This document shows, one piece after another, positions 23,563 through 36,338 of a stretch of DNA of 64,000 bases. Under the pieces are notes generated by a model, which worked only from the letters and a program-made list of their open reading frames with translations, had not been told where the DNA came from and did no database searches. The first letter of the stretch is position 1. Every line of letters begins with the position of its first letter. A program made the position numbers and the translations under genes. Location of the stretch: NCBI GenBank assembly GCA_947652605.1, contig OX393580.1, positions 14,900,159 through 14,964,158 of the forward strand, written 5' to 3'. The stretch is from Elmis aenea. Taxonomy: Eukaryota; Arthropoda; Insecta; Coleoptera; Elmidae.

Positions 23563-23739
23563 CAGCACATGGCTTGCCAGACATTACAAAACGAAACTGA
23601 AGAAAATTTATGGTCACTGCTCCCTTTGGAGAAAACTTCTTCAATTAGCAATAAGGATGTTGTAGACCACGTACGAGCAGTTCAATTATGTAGTGCTGAT
23701 CACGTGAAGATAATTGTGGATAAACCTAATTTTAAGTAA
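23563..23739 (+). CDS. Candidate host exon, function unknown
   Basis: A strong acceptor-like run (TTGTTTTACTGTAG) ends at 23562. The frame from the next base has an ATG at codon 3 (23569) and stays open for 56 further codons to TAA at 23737-23739. Pieces of the product read ENLWSLLPLEKTSS, NKDVVDHVRAVQLC and ADHVKIIVDKPNFK, with a charged, ordinary protein composition unlike the surrounding AT-driven frames. The last codons also contain a possible donor (AA before GTAATT at 23736), so it could be an internal exon of 173 bases. I do not recognise the family. No neighbouring exon was found, and no transposon boundary is near. Confidence 0.4.
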   Translation, partial: QHMACQTLQNETEENLWSLLPLEKTSSISNKDVVDHVRAVQLCSADHVKIIVDKPNFK

Positions 23740-24304
23740 TTGAAGAAGTTCATAAATATTTTAACCATTTGTAATAGACCTTAAGTAGATTACTTTATAT
23801 ATGTAAATGGGTCAGCTTGTTTATGTTGCAAATGTAAAAATTGTAAGGAGTTTTTCATGTACTACATAATATTGCTTTGTAGTGCAAAACCAATTTCCTA
23901 ATTACAACATTTAAATTTAGGAAAACCACCAAATTAATACAATTGTGTTAAATATTCTATTGCCAAGCTTCATTTGTAAACTTGTGTTTTAACTGTTTTT
24001 ATAACCAATCATTGAAAACACACCTTTATTCGATGCCAAGGCGCTCAATATAAAAATAGAACTATGCATATCTTTAAGTAAGGAATAACCTTTATTGTAT
24101 ATTGTTTTAGAAATCCGTGGAAAGAATATTCATTTTGAAATACTTTTGCATTAATTTATCTATTTAAAAAAAGAGAAACTTAATCTATATGAACATATAG
24201 AGTACAGGAAAGCTGTGTTCCAATTTCATGTATGCAATTGTCAGTTTATTTTAGAATCAGGTGGAATAAAGTCGAATATCATCCTAGGTGATAGACTAGT
24301 CCCG
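23740..24304. other. AT-rich, nothing recognised
   Basis: No polyadenylation signal lies close behind the candidate exon, and no further coding frame or repeat terminus is visible. Confidence 0.45.
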
Positions 24305-24560
24305 CAGGGGTGCGCAAACTAGGGGGCGCGCCCCTATTTGGGGGCGCGACGAACGATGCGGAGGGCGCAATGACAGCCATGATATGATTTTTAAAAACAA
24401 TTTTTTTTTCACGCGACGTGAAATCCATTAGTGAAAAAATCTTTTGAACTGGAGCTATTGACCTGCTTGGTGATTTTGTTTTTTCCAGAAAACATTTACT
24501 AACGGTAGTTCTAAAATTTCTAAAAGTGTGGAAAATTTTGTTGATGATGCTCACATTTCA
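24305..24560. mobile_element. hAT element left end
   Basis: It starts CAGGGGTGCGCAAACTAGGG, followed by GGGGCGCG blocks in both orientations. This is the usual look of a hAT (ZBED/Buster-like) terminus. The opposite end was not found, so this is a single-ended remnant. The minus-strand frame across it (24279-24554) is a shadow of the GC-rich end. Confidence 0.55.
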
Positions 24561-24729
24561 GATCGTACATATTTATCATTTTAACCGATTTTTAAAATTT
24601 TTGTGAATCTCTTAATAAAAAAGATATGTTTATTGTTTGATGTTCGTGATTGCATAATAACAATATCGATGCATATTTTATTGGCCGTTATTTAAGAAGA
24701 TATTATCTAATTTATTATTGTTTTTAAAA

Positions 24730-25095
24730 CTAGCGATTCCGTAGCCCCTTCGGGACTCCTTCGCCGCTAGATTCCGCCTTGCGCGTAGAATTCTCTTTGC
24801 GCAAAAAATTACCTTTCGTTTGGTGCACGTTCCATGTCTCTATGTCCCCGAGATATATCGATTATAACTAAGCGTGTCGATGAACAATCGATTGACTCAA
24901 ATTTTTATTTACAACATTCTTTATTGCTCTTTAAAACCGAATAAATCAATATTCGTACTACTCGCGCTGCGCGCTCGTACTCAACGGGTCTGTTAGAGTG
25001 ATAGACCATTGAGCGTAGAATAGTCTTTAAGCGTAATAATATTTTTGCGCAAAGAGTTACCTTTCGTTTGGTGCAAGCCCCATGTGTCTAAAAAG
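24730..25095. repeat. GC-richer repeat with two direct units
   Basis: Two direct units share the core TTTGCGCAAA, a short variable part, then TTACCTTTCGTTTGGTGCA and CCATGT. They lie at about 24774-24840 and 25011-25082. Between them is CTCGCGCTGCGCGCTCG, a word also typical of the repeat at 52030-52130. Possibly the untranslated part of an unidentified retroelement. Confidence 0.5.
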
Positions 25096-25409
25096 ATTAC
25101 CTACATTATTTTTTATGAAAAACTAGAATTATTAGGTTTATTTTGTTACAGCATTTACAAAATTAATAATTACATTTGATCTATACCTTAATTTTTTTTT
25201 TAAATTGACCCTTGAAATTTGGTTAAGTATCATTTCATCGTTCGTTATCAATCAACCTTGTCAACTAGCATTTTAATTTTCGTTTTAGGTTATCATAATG
25301 TTGAAAGTGGTTGTTTACGAATAAAAAAAAAATGTAGAGAATTGTTGGTGTATAATTACGCTTTGACGCAATTGCTTGATAGTTCGTTAATAGTTATCTA
25401 CGTAACAAT

Positions 25410-25505
25410 ACTGGAAAGTGGTACTTTACTGGACGAGTCGGGAGTTTTTGGACGAGCCGTAGGCGAGTCCTAAAAGCATATGAGTCCAGTAAAGACACTT
25501 TACGG
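25410..25505. repeat. Palindromic MITE-like segment with GGACGAG words
   Basis: TACTTTACTGGACGAGTC is faced by GAGTCCAGTAAAGAC near 25480, with GGACGAGCCGTAGGCGAGTC between. It is a compact foldback of unknown family. A 46-bp imperfect direct repeat around CACCATGGCAACCA follows at 25660-25740. Confidence 0.5.
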
Positions 25506-25827
25506 GTATGTAACATACAATTTTTTTTGCGTACGCCAATGACACCAAAATCACTATCATCACCATCCATAAATAAACAATAACTCAACAAACTACAGGT
25601 GAAAATTCGCTTCGTGATATAATGACGCTTGTTTGACAGCGCAAATCAACAAAACAACCCATCACCATGGCAACCAGTAACATTGCGGCCTAGGCAGGTT
25701 AAGACAACTTATCACCATGGCAACCAAGTACTTTCTGGCCTACGCCGGTAAAGATATATGTTTCAGCCTAAAAATTGATCGGAAAAAACTGATTTTTTGA
25801 CGGACGCAGATAATTGGTATATTACAC

Positions 25828-26135
25828 AACAAGAGTTATAAGAAGCATATTAAGCTCGAGTGGAAAAGTTGCGCACGGAGTCGCATAGCGGCGAGTAATT
25901 GCTTTATAACTCGAGTTTTGTACTATACCTTTTCTACTACCACAAAATATATGCGATTTTATCACCTTTTTGGCTATTAGTAAAACACGCTTGTACGTGG
26001 GTGATTAATTATCAATTTAGACGTGAGTCTACTTTGATTATATCTAGAAAACTGTAGTTTCTGTTTACCGTGCGTAGGGACTGTAGTAAAACGTTGTAAA
26101 AACCCTCTTACTATTCTCGTACCATGCAGGCAGAT
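25828..26135. repeat. Dispersed repeat Z, copy 1
   Basis: It matches 55540-55850 in the same orientation. Shared text includes AAGAAGCATATTA, TGGAAAAGTTGCGC, GGCTTTTTGGCTA-like, AGTCTACTTTGA-like, TTACCGTGCGT and CATGCAGGC, with about a quarter of positions changed. The first 90 bases form a hairpin around CGGCGAG-type words. Family unknown. Confidence 0.65.
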
Positions 26136-26369
26136 TATACAGTAATAGTCATTTTAACGAAGTGGTTGTAGAAAAATAAAATTTCTGTAATAATTGAGAA
26201 TGTGTGACAATTGTGTAATGGGAGAAATATCTCTCACAAAATTTCAATAAAAATAAATTAATTTTGCTAATAAAAAAAATCATTTTATGAATAATAATAG
26301 TCTAAACATGTTGAACAAAATAAATATTTAACGTAACAACAGCCATAAAACGAACGACTGTAGAATATG

Positions 26370-26835
26370 TTAGGTTTGTTGCTGTAGCTAGTTTGGAACT
26401 AATTTATTACTAGTTCATGAACTTGTTTTTGCACTTGCGTCAACTATGCACCTACTAAGAAATGTATTAACCGCTGCTGGAACGCTTTTACCAAACTAAA
26501 ATGACATTTGTGCGTATTGGGTTCATAGAAATTTGCGCACCGCAAGCATCAACATCTTAAGAAACCGGTACTACATAGGGTTGGAAGGGCGATGCATAGT
26601 TACCAAAGACCACGTTAGTTGTAAACAGCGCATACGTGTAAAAATCCCAGCGTAGTTCTTGTCCTAATCCATGTACTGTTTTGCTTTTGACTGTATGTAA
26701 ACTAGTTCTAAAGTATTTAGAGTACACGAGTACAGCTAGAACAGCCGAATAACCGTCCGGTGAACTATCAAAAATGCCGCTGGAACGCGATATCGATACT
26801 GCGCAGGATTCTGACAGGACATCGGATAGTACATA
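26370..26835. repeat. Dispersed repeat X, copy 2
   Basis: Partner of 16078-16545, in the same orientation. The coding-like tail is kept in frame over about 24 codons, but the frame upstream of it is closed by a TAA. It is not inside a recognised element here, so X transposes or duplicates independently of the pogo-like element. Confidence 0.65.
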
Positions 26836-28483
26836 GTTATAAAATATAACAAAATTTTCTTTTTTGAACACATTTATTAACAGTGCGTTATTAGTAGTTT
26901 AAGGACTTTCTCACTATTGTCATTTTGCAAAATATAACGGATACCATTAAATAAAGTTTTACTGCAGTCGCAGTCATTTATTTGATATTAAAAATTTAGC
27001 AACGATTCTTTTATGTTCAATTTATGCAGCTGCCAGACTAAAAGACCATTCGAATGAATTAAAGTTATTCGAATTATTTATGTTGTACTTAATTCATGAT
27101 CACCGCCACGCCGTTTCAGTTGACATGTGAAATATTTATGTTGACATAACTTGAACGCTCTATAAACAAAGTTGATTTTACATTGATTTGCGTTTATGAA
27201 TGACAGACAATGTATTGCGAGCTTTAATTTTTAAGGAATTATTACGAATTATTTATGACAAAAAAATTCAAGTATAAAGATCAACTATCAAAGGCTAGGA
27301 ATATTATAACAAAATTTTGCAATGAGATTAAAATCAAATTATGCGCAATAAAATAAAGCGTTAATAGATTTTTAGATTTTAAAAACTTATTAATTACACC
27401 AAAAACATGAAGCTCTTCTTGATATGATTTTATGAATTTATAAGATCGTTTGACTATGAGCTTTTGAGAAGTTTGATACAACTCTTGGTGAAAGCGTCTG
27501 AGAGAGTTACTTGGATAAAGTTTTAACAGCTTTTTTATTGAGTTTACATAAACGTAATTATTAGTTGCCTTGTTTTAATAAAAGTAAGATGCCACTTCTA
27601 AACTTATGATTGGTGCATGTGTACGACAAATTGAATAAAAAATAAAAGTCCAACCTTTCCCTTGACAGTGAAATTATTATCATTAGCAATAACAATTGGT
27701 GCAATTTTCTTTAAATTTTGCCATTAAACGTTTAATACTTGTATGCTAGTTCGTGTAATTATACCGAGTTATTTTGTGGCTTTGAAATAATTTATCTGCT
27801 TTATTAAAATGTTATTGTTTGAAGAAAATCGACAAAATATCTGCATGGAAATTACAACTATGTTTTGTTTCAGGTAATAACATCTATATTTCGCTGCAAA
27901 TCTGTAACATCTAGCTTCACATTAGTAAGTAGTTTTAATATTAGAGTATTATTTTTCTTGCAAACATTTGAGACACCGTAAAAAATGGCAAGATTTTAAT
28001 AATTCGTGTTTGGTGTAATATGCTTTTGTTAAACAATTGCTGGAATACAATGTGTGTGAAATTCGCGGTTGACTAATTGGCTTCTTATTCTAAAGCGTAA
28101 AAAATACAACGTAGTATTAATGGTGCAAAAGTTGCTATTAATTACATATTTTATATTATAGAATATAAAGCACCTTAGAAATAATTTTACTTCTTTACCT
28201 AGATATTGTCGAAAACAGAAATAGTCAATATTTAAAATCATAAATATCGAAGGTTGATAGAAAATATATAATAGTGTAAATGATATATTCAGTGCCAATA
28301 TTCATTTGTTTAGGATCATTGCTTTGATTTGGAGATAAACGAATAAAATACATTTATTTAAATTAAAACAATTCTTGTCAATAGTAAATAGTTTAAAAAA
28401 CATTTGTTTTTTAATTTGTTCTCTACTTAAGAAAATAAAAGTAAATTTAGAGTGCCATGCAATAAAAAATAAAACACATAGTA
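26836..28483. other. AT-rich, nothing recognised
   Basis: No gene. One acceptor-donor juxtaposition (TGTTTTGTTTCAG then GTAATA at 27871-27879) resembles a weak recursive splice site. Short minus-strand frames here have no domains. Confidence 0.45.
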
Positions 28484-28640
28484 CAGGGTGTCAGGGTGTT
28501 CCACAAAGTATACCTTCGCAAAATTTTGCATGAATCGAATGTTTAGGACCTAAATAAAACGTATTTATAATTTTTGTTTATAAACAGCTTGGGCTCTCGT
28601 AAACGGTAAGATATACCAAGTTGATTAAATGGGTCAAAAT
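28484..28640. mobile_element. Solo terminus of a CAGGGTG-type element
   Basis: TACAGGGTGTCAGGGTGTTCC at 28484 looks like a terminus with a small duplication of its first bases. About 110 bases in is CTCTCGTAAACGGTAAGATA, the shared block, here displaced. The right partner is missing. Confidence 0.4.
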
Positions 28641-30718
28641 GATCTATGATTTAAGAGCAACTTTTCTTTGTTTGTTACAACTTTTGGTTTTCTTAGTCAC
28701 ATTTTAAATTTGTTGGAATAATAAAATTATTTATTAGTACAGGTAAATTTAACGAACACAACATTTTTAAGTGGTATTAAAGAACTATTATTTTTTGTTG
28801 TTCCTTTTATTGTTTAAATTAATGTATTTATTTTGTCAAACTACAGTAGTGTTTGTGTTTTATTTCATGGCATTTTAACTGTACAGGGAATCTTTACAAT
28901 TTTTTTTTTAGTTTATAGATTACACGTACCTATATTAAAATAAATGTACTAAACTGTTAATAATTTAAAAAAAGAAGCTTTTTTTAATGTTAGCGCTAAC
29001 TGTGGTTTTTGTTAAAAAATGCAACATTATATTTTATCTTACTAGTTACTACTTAGTACTTCTATGTAAACAAAGGTCAAACAAACGAATATCGTCATTT
29101 ATTACAGAATTTATTGTTTTGGTAACCGTTGTAACGGTATTAAAAATATAAAATATTAACTAAACTTAGTTTTTTTTGACCATATCTAGTTTGTCATGGT
29201 ATAAAACAAAAATTGTTTAACGAAAAATGAATTTCGATAGTTCGTTAGTCAGTTTATTCTTGAATTAAAAAAATTTAACAAATTTGTAAAGCTTTATTTT
29301 AATCCCTGACTTAAATGATTTGTAAAGGATGTTTTTTTAATTGAAATTATTAAAAAGCAATATTAAGAAAATTATTTAGTCCTAAAAAAGTAATTTTTAG
29401 TAATAAAAGATGAATAATGCTATACTTTAAACTTAAACGAATAGTTTGTTGTCACGTCTGGTTTAACCTGAAACGAAATGAAAGTTGAACATCGCAATTA
29501 GCCGTTTTCTCCTAAGATGAAATATGTAAAGCTTACTGCCAATTATTTAAATTGTTGCTGGTTACATACTTGTTTAGTTTTAACAAAGTGTTTCGCTAAG
29601 TATTTTAAAAGAAAAAAAAGTTATAAATCATGGTAGGTAATTACAAATATTATGGCGTAGATTATTACATTTTATAAAATAAACTTATGTTGCTAGCTAA
29701 AATGTTGCGTGTAGCACGTGTGTAATTAAAAACCCGACTATTATTCTCACTCGCATTAAATTATAAACACACAAGTATTCAACAAATAATTGTATTTTAT
29801 TTAGTAATCGATATTAAATGTCATGTGAGATTACAGTGGTCGTTGGTTATTTGCAAATGCGTTATTAGCGCATTATGTGAAAGTGTGATTATTCCTGGTT
29901 GTTTATTAGTTTTTAAGAAAAAATCTAACTTCATTATGGAGCTATGAAATCATGCTTCGAAATGTGATCAAATTTTCTTGTAAAGGTTTTTAAAATTTTA
30001 TCTGTTGTCTTGATATTCAAGAGCAGATTTATAAAAATGTTTTTAAGGAATATTAAAAAAGTGTAACTATTATTTACCAGAGTACAAACGACACAATAAC
30101 AGTTAGAATTAAAACAGAATGAACGGTTTATTTAACTCACTATTTTATAACAATGTTCAATGGTGAATCCATCAGACTGTAACTTAAAGAAGTTTCGTGT
30201 AAAAATTAATTGTATGAGTTTTAAGTTCGTGCACACTGCAGCTGTTGGATTTAGTTACTTAGAAGCTTCTGATGAAGGATAGGTTTAGACTTTAAAGTTT
30301 CCATTAAGTGTTGTTGACAGAATATGAAAGTAGTTCGGTTACTTAAATGCAAGTGGTAAAATATGAGATGCACACATTTAAAATTTATGGATTTTATGTA
30401 ACTGAAGGTTTTTTTATAAAATTTATAACGCTGTAAATTTACCGGTTTATAAATTTTTATGAGTAACGTTTTTATTAGAAAAGTGATTAATTTTTATTTA
30501 TTATAAATGAGTGGTGTTATGGCAGAAGTTGATGTCCAAAATTTTCATTTTTTAGTTTTCAGTTGATATGTCTTTTTAAAAGGGGTTTTCATGAGTGGCA
30601 CAATTCGATAAGTCAAAATTTTACAGAAGAGCACTGGTAATTATTGATATGTTTTAATCTGTAAAAAGTGAGGTGGGCAAAACATGATGTCATTTATTTG
30701 GTGTTGCCTATGTCTACA
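28641..30718. other. AT-rich, nothing recognised
   Basis: Two kilobases without coding frame, repeat terminus or RNA gene that I can support. Confidence 0.5.
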
Positions 30719-31376
30719 TACAGGGTTGCTTTACGTAACGGCCAAACTTAAGGAGCATGTTCCTTGAGTCAATTTAAGCAAAAAATTGTATATAAACCAT
30801 TGTCCAAAACTCGATGGTTATCGAGTTATAACCTTTTAAAGTTTATAAAAAAAGGTCAATTTTAACATAAAAAAGTATGAAATACCGCTTTTATTTTCTA
30901 AAATATTAATTTAACAACAATATGTTTGATATGAAAGATGCATGGCTATCTTTTCTGCGCCTTATGGTGTACTCGATTTTGTTTTGTTTTTTACGGTTTA
31001 TTTGCTATGGCAACCAAGCTAGTTATTTTAAATAGAACACATATTTAATATGATGGAAGTAAAAAGGGATTCAGAAAATTAAATATTGCTGTTATTAATA
31101 GTGATCTTTTCCTAAAAAATAAAGTAAAAACATTTACTCTAAAAAATACAAGTTACCTTTTTCTAACAAATTAGATTATTTAAATTACAATTGGATTGGA
31201 GATAGGCTAATTTGACGTGAAATATAGGTTAAGTGTGTTTGTCATTCCTAAAACTAGACATAAATATTAAAAAGTGGTAAACTGCTTCAGAAGAAAAACA
31301 AATTTTTAATAACTTTTGAAGCACTTTGCTGATAACTAAGAATTTTACTTTTAATTTGGGTCTGAAACTGTTGCTA
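30719..31376. other. Possible solo element end, otherwise blank
   Basis: TACAGGGTTGCTTTACGTAAC at 30719 resembles a degenerate element terminus, but no inverted partner follows. The rest is AT-rich without features. Confidence 0.3.
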
Positions 31377-32144
31377 TATAGGGTGTTTCATAATTGAATG
31401 CTGATCCTTAAGGGTGTTATTCCTTGGATTATTTTAAGAAAAAAAGTTCATATCAATGTAGGTCCGCAACCGCCGTATTTTTGAGATACAGGGTGTTAAA
31501 AGTTGAAAAAAACGTTTTTTTCGTAATATTTTTGATATCTACCGCTTTAGATATTTTTTTGAATTTTAGTAGGTACTAACTAGGCATAAAAACGCATTTT
31601 TTTCAGAAAAAAAATTGTTCTATTTCAGATATGACAATGAGCTTATAAAATAAACAAATTCTGTTTCTGGCCTACTACAACTAGATATGTACCTACTCTT
31701 TTACTCTTCAAGAGTAATAGCCTTTTATTTTTTTACTCGAAAACCGTTCGTCGGACAAAAAAAGTCAAGAGGCCAGTTTTACTAAGAGATAAAGCAAAAT
31801 TATAAAAATGACATTTAGTTTGAAAGAAAAACAGTGGCGTATCATTTTTTTCATTAAAAATATTTAAGGACATGTTAATACGGATGCCATTGGTAGAAAT
31901 AGAACAATTTTTTTTCTGAAAAAAATGTATTTTTATGCCTAGTTAGTACCTACTAAAATTCAAAAAAATATCTAAAGCGGTATCAAAAATATTACGAAAA
32001 AACCGATATTTTTTTCAACTTTTAACACCCTGTATCTCAAAAATACGGCGGTTGCGGACCTACATTAATATGAACTTTTTTTCTTAAAATCATCCAAGGA
32101 ATAACACCCTTAAGGATCAGCATTCAATTATGAAACACCCTGTA
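31377..32144. mobile_element. Foldback element, 768 bp
   Basis: Ends TATAGGGTGTTTCATAATTG and its complement (ACACCCTGTA). Arms of about 245 bp are nearly identical, with blocks such as GGTCCGCAACCGCCGTATTT and GGTACTAACTAGGCATAAA-like on both sides. The central 275 bases are unpaired and non-coding. A second CAGGGTGTTAAAAG word occurs about 115 bases inside each arm, suggesting an older element captured in the arm. Confidence 0.9.
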
Positions 32145-33813
32145 TTATGATTATACTGTATATATTTTACAATTAACGTCTTTAAAGACTGAAACCGTTA
32201 AGTTTCAATGCATTTAAAAACATTTTTATTGTATAACTACACTCACTCGTTTTTGAATAACTTTACCTAAAATTTTGAATTTATTTTTGTACATGAAAAA
32301 AAAACATGAATGTATAGATATCTTGTATCTCAGATTAATAGGAATATAAAAATATTTGCTAAACCATAAACCGTAATAACGTGCGCTTTCTTCTTTGTAT
32401 GAAGCAGTTCTTCAAAAACTTTGGAAGAAAATGGGATACCATAAGGTTTTATCGTCTGCAACTCATGAAATGTGTCATAAATTTTACAAGATTTTATTTT
32501 ATGAGTGTATTACGAGGCTTAAACATTTTTTTATACGACTTCCTTGCCCTAAATGTGTTATCTTATACTACGGCAACAAAAGTTTCATTATTTATAATTC
32601 CCCTGAGACATATTTTATTAATTTAGCAATTTTTTGTTACACTGTTCCAGTAACATTGAATTATCGTCGTAGTATAAGTTGATGTAACTTTCTTTAGCTA
32701 CATTTAGCATATTTTATAGTGTGAATGATTATTTATTATGCCTTTTATTGTTTTGAATATAGTTAAAATTATAAATCATCTGCTAAGTACACTATATTAT
32801 AAATAAAGAAAATAAAACATTTTTAGTTTGACCGTTATTGTTCAACGCATAGCACACTTGTCCTATCACACTCTACCCATGTTTATAAAATGACAGTTTA
32901 TTTCAATAATGTTGGACGTAGTAAACAGTTGAAGATATATTTGTTTGCACTTAATAAAATATTGCCGAATGTTGAATCTTACAGTAATATATAATTAACT
33001 ACCAATGTGTTTTGTGTCATAAAATATGTAAAATTTTGGAACACTCATTTAATAATAGGTAAACTATACATAATGTCACATTATTTTGACCCACCCTGTA
33101 CTTATTCTCTCATAATATTTAACGTGTTTTACATTTTTATCTGTTAAAGCGTAAAAGTTTTTTTTGTGGCTGCGTTCACAGGACATTATTTATAGTAGTG
33201 CTCCATTAAACGAGATGGTTGCGGTTTATCAAATACCCGGTTGTCGTAAACAAGTAATAAACTTTGTACATAATTAAGTTACTAAATTTCGTTAGGATAC
33301 TGTTCCTTCCAATTAATTCTGATTTCAGCTTTTTCGCTCAGAAAATATATTCTTCTTTATTGCAATGAAATTGCATTCGTTTTAGGAATTTTTTGATTAA
33401 AATTCATTATTGAGTCGTGCATTTATTTTTCCTTAAGTCTCTTTATCTTTCACAAATCTATACTTGTACGCGCTTTAAAGGTATTTTTAATTTAAGGTCC
33501 TTTGTAAGATTTATTGGAGAATTCTATTAGAAATAATTTTCTTTAATTAAACGACTTTTCATTACAGGTATCGCGATCGCGATCGTCTGTTTGGAAAACA
33601 ATTAATAAATTTTCATTCATAGTTTTTATGGCTGTTATGCTGTTAATTAAACGAATGAAATATGTTTGTTAGTGGATTACGCCTATTTGGAATCCATAAA
33701 CAGTATATCACTTGTTATTATGTGATGTTTGCTTATCGTATATTAAAAATATTGCTTTTGTTATTTTAGTAGGTATTCAATGTAGCCTAAATGATTTAAA
33801 ATTTTATCATTTA
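32145..33813. other. No supported gene
   Basis: Two overlapping open frames of 81 and 95 codons at 32381-32682 have no domain and are probably chance. At 33565-33618 an acceptor-like TTTTCATTACAG precedes GTATCGCGATCGCGATCGTC, an unusual CpG-rich run in this context. Nothing else is seen. Confidence 0.4.
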
Positions 33814-34566
33814 TTTTTTTTTTATTATTTCCGCGGAGGTGGTCCCCTTTCGGGTTCCTGTACTGCGACCTATTGGTCTATTGTACCCTCTGGTGATAGC
33901 CCCTTAAAGAAGTCCTGTGTTTTTGAAAAACTCCAGGATTTTCTTTAAATGTGTTTTTCTTAGCTCATCTTGGTTGGCTTTTTCCATCTCTAGAAGTCTG
34001 CGCCGGTAGGGTGTGAATCCTTTACACTGGCATATTACGCGAAGAGGAGTTTCTTCTTCTTCACCACATCCTCTGCATATATCGGTCTCTGAGAACCTTA
34101 TTATATAGAAGTGTTTGTTTAGCCCACAGTGTCCTGTGACAAGTCCTGTGGCTGCTCTGATGTCTGCTCTGCTCATCCTGAGCATTTCTTCTGTCTTCTC
34201 TTTGGAGACCATTGACAGGATAGCCTTGGAATGGGCTTGTCCTGCAACTTTTTTCCAATGAGCATTATGCCCTTGTATTAATATGTCAGTAAGACACCGC
34301 TTGGCTGTTCCATATGATGTTCCAACTGCGGGTTCTGGTCCGAAGAAAGGTGTCTCGCTGCCAATTTTGGCTAGGCGATCTGCCTTCTCGTTTCCTGGTA
34401 GGTATATTAGTTTGCCCTGGGCACCATACCAGTTTAACATTATTCCTGCTTCCTAGCACGTTGAGTGCTTGTATGCAGTTCAGAACAAGTCCTGAGTTTA
34501 CTTCCGGCGAGCCAAGAGCTTTTAACGCTGCTTGGCTGTCGGACACTATGAAGATATGGATAATTT
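33814..34566 (-). pseudogene. LINE 3' end with ribonuclease H domain
   Basis: On the minus strand the fragment starts in the RNase H domain with VSDSQAALKALGSPEVNSG and LNVLGSRNNVKLVWCPGQ. It shifts frame and continues as GNEKADRLAKIGSETPFFGP, EPAVGTSYGTAKRC, then the tail region RADIRAATGLVTGHCGLNKH, CRGCGEEEETPLRVICQCKG, with a stop at 33904. The zinc-knuckle-like C-x2-C..H/C end and RNase H are typical of I- and Loa-like LINEs. A poly(A) tail shows as the plus-strand T run at 33814-33823. It is 5'-truncated, with one frameshift in the RNase H region. Confidence 0.9.
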
Positions 34567-34599
34567 TTTTTTTTTTTTGCAAATTGTGGTGATTATAGC

Positions 34600-35335
34600 T
34601 TATAAGTTATTATTTGCCTCTATTGGAAGTGATTATTTTTCATTTAGGTAAAGATTACAATGATTTAATTTTGGAATTGACACATGCAGATAAAAACGTT
34701 TAATTCAGTTTTAAATTTTTGTGATGTATTGATTTAACCGTTAAATATTGTGTAAAATGCACCATTTTTTAAATATAAAAAAAATTGACTTGACATAAAT
34801 AAGATAATGGTGTATGAACTATTATTTTTGTTTCAGTGTCTCGATCTGTTTAGATGAAATTATATTATGCTCATAAATATTGTTATACAATTTAAAAAAA
34901 TTTAAAGAAAACGATTACTACGGCTTTTTCAATCGTAGAATTATATTTGGGTTAAACCAATTTTTTAAAATAAAAAATGATGTCTGTTTAAACCTTTAAA
35001 CCTTTTCATATTAATTCTTCAAACTTACGAGTATATAAACATATATTAACAAGTAAAACATAATTTTCTAAAGCTCATTATAATTCGTTTGTTCTGTTGA
35101 ATTAAAGTGGATATACACGAAGCAAGTCTAAGTTATTTTAAACTAAGATTTCACGGAATTTAAACTTTAGTCAAATAAAAACGTTGTGGAAAAAATAAGC
35201 AAATATATACTTTTAGCCACGTATTATCAAGGCATAGTTATTGCAGGTTTGGGCATACTATTTTATGTGGTTTATAATTTGAAAATTTTATAGATAAGTG
35301 GGTCTCCACATTTCATATTTTTAATCAATTGGAAC
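34600..35335. other. AT-rich, nothing recognised
   Basis: No gene. An acceptor-like run and donor-like GTAAAG are fused at 34645-34652, weak on their own. Confidence 0.4.
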
Positions 35336-35339
35336 ATTC

Positions 35340-36190
35340 ATTTATTCATACATTGAGCTGTATAATCTTATGGCTTACGCCGAGGCATTTTTCAATCTAT
35401 TTATTGAGGTGGATCGGTCCTCGTTCCCTGATTTTTGGAGTTTGTTGTTGGTCCTGGCTGTCTCCGTTATTTCCTTCCATTCTTACCTATCTTAGCATTT
35501 CGATGCCTTTGTATCTTCCTACAGAGCGTCTCTCCATTTTTTTCCATGGTCTTTCCTTGTTCCTGGACCAAATAGGGATCCATTGTGTTATCCTCCTGAT
35601 CGTTTTGCTTGGTTTCCTTCTCATGATGCGTCCTGCCCATCGTAATCGTTGTGCTTAAATGTGTCGAATGATATTTTCTCCTCCGAGTTTCTCCTCTGTT
35701 TCTTTGTTCCTTCTCAGTCTTACTTCTCCATCCCTTGTTACATTAGGTCACAGTATTGCTTTTATAACTTTTATTTCCACTACTTTTAAGTCTTCCTCTT
35801 CTTTCTTATTAATTGTTATTGTTTCCATGGCATATGTTATGATGGGTCTTATCAGGGTTTTGTATATTTTTATTTTTGTTGTATTACTTATTTTTTAACT
35901 CTTTAGTAGGGATTTGTTTTTGACGTATGCCTGATTTCCTTTCAGCATTCTCTCTTTCATTCCGTTTTTTCCAGCTGGTCCCACTGTCACGCCCAAATAA
36001 TTTAAAGTATTGGCTTCCTCGAAAATAAATTCTTGTGTGTTTAGATCGTTCTGCGTGTGCATATTTTTTCTTCCTATATTCATATACTTTGTTTTATCTT
36101 CATTTATTTCCAGACCCAGTTTTTTGCCTCTTTGTCTTGTAGAAGATAAATTTACAACTTTCTTGTTTTTATTTTTTAATTGTTTCAAAA
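35340..36190 (-). pseudogene. LINE reverse transcriptase C-terminal fragment
   Basis: The frame 36188-35895 shows KKLGLEINEDKTKYMNIGRK, FEEANTLNYLGVTVGP and ERMLKGNQAYVKNKSLLKS, the thumb region of a non-LTR polymerase. In the following frames down to about 35340 come KIKIYKTLIRPIITYAMETI, AQRLRWAGRIMRRKP and RPWKKMERRSVGRYKG, which match the usual C-terminal RLRWxGHxxRM segment. The palm is absent (5' truncation). It differs in sequence from the other LINE copies here, so it is a separate family. The plus-strand frames over it are shadows. Confidence 0.85.
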
Positions 36191-36338
36191 TTACCGCTGT
36201 CTACTTTCATAGCCAACTCGAAAATATTACGTTGCCCTAATAGTTTTCAATAAAATCGAAAAAAATCAGTTTAAGGTATAAAACATGGTGAATGTTTTTG
36301 AAAGACAATCAAATTTTCTAGAAGACTGTAAAAACATA

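Noticed and set aside
32381..32682. Two overlapping frames of 81 and 95 codons
   Set aside because: Overlap in different frames, no recognisable motif, and lengths expected by chance in 64 kb of AT-rich DNA.
35329..35898. Two plus-strand open frames of 109 and 79 residues
   Set aside because: Antisense shadows of the minus-strand LINE thumb and C-terminal region.
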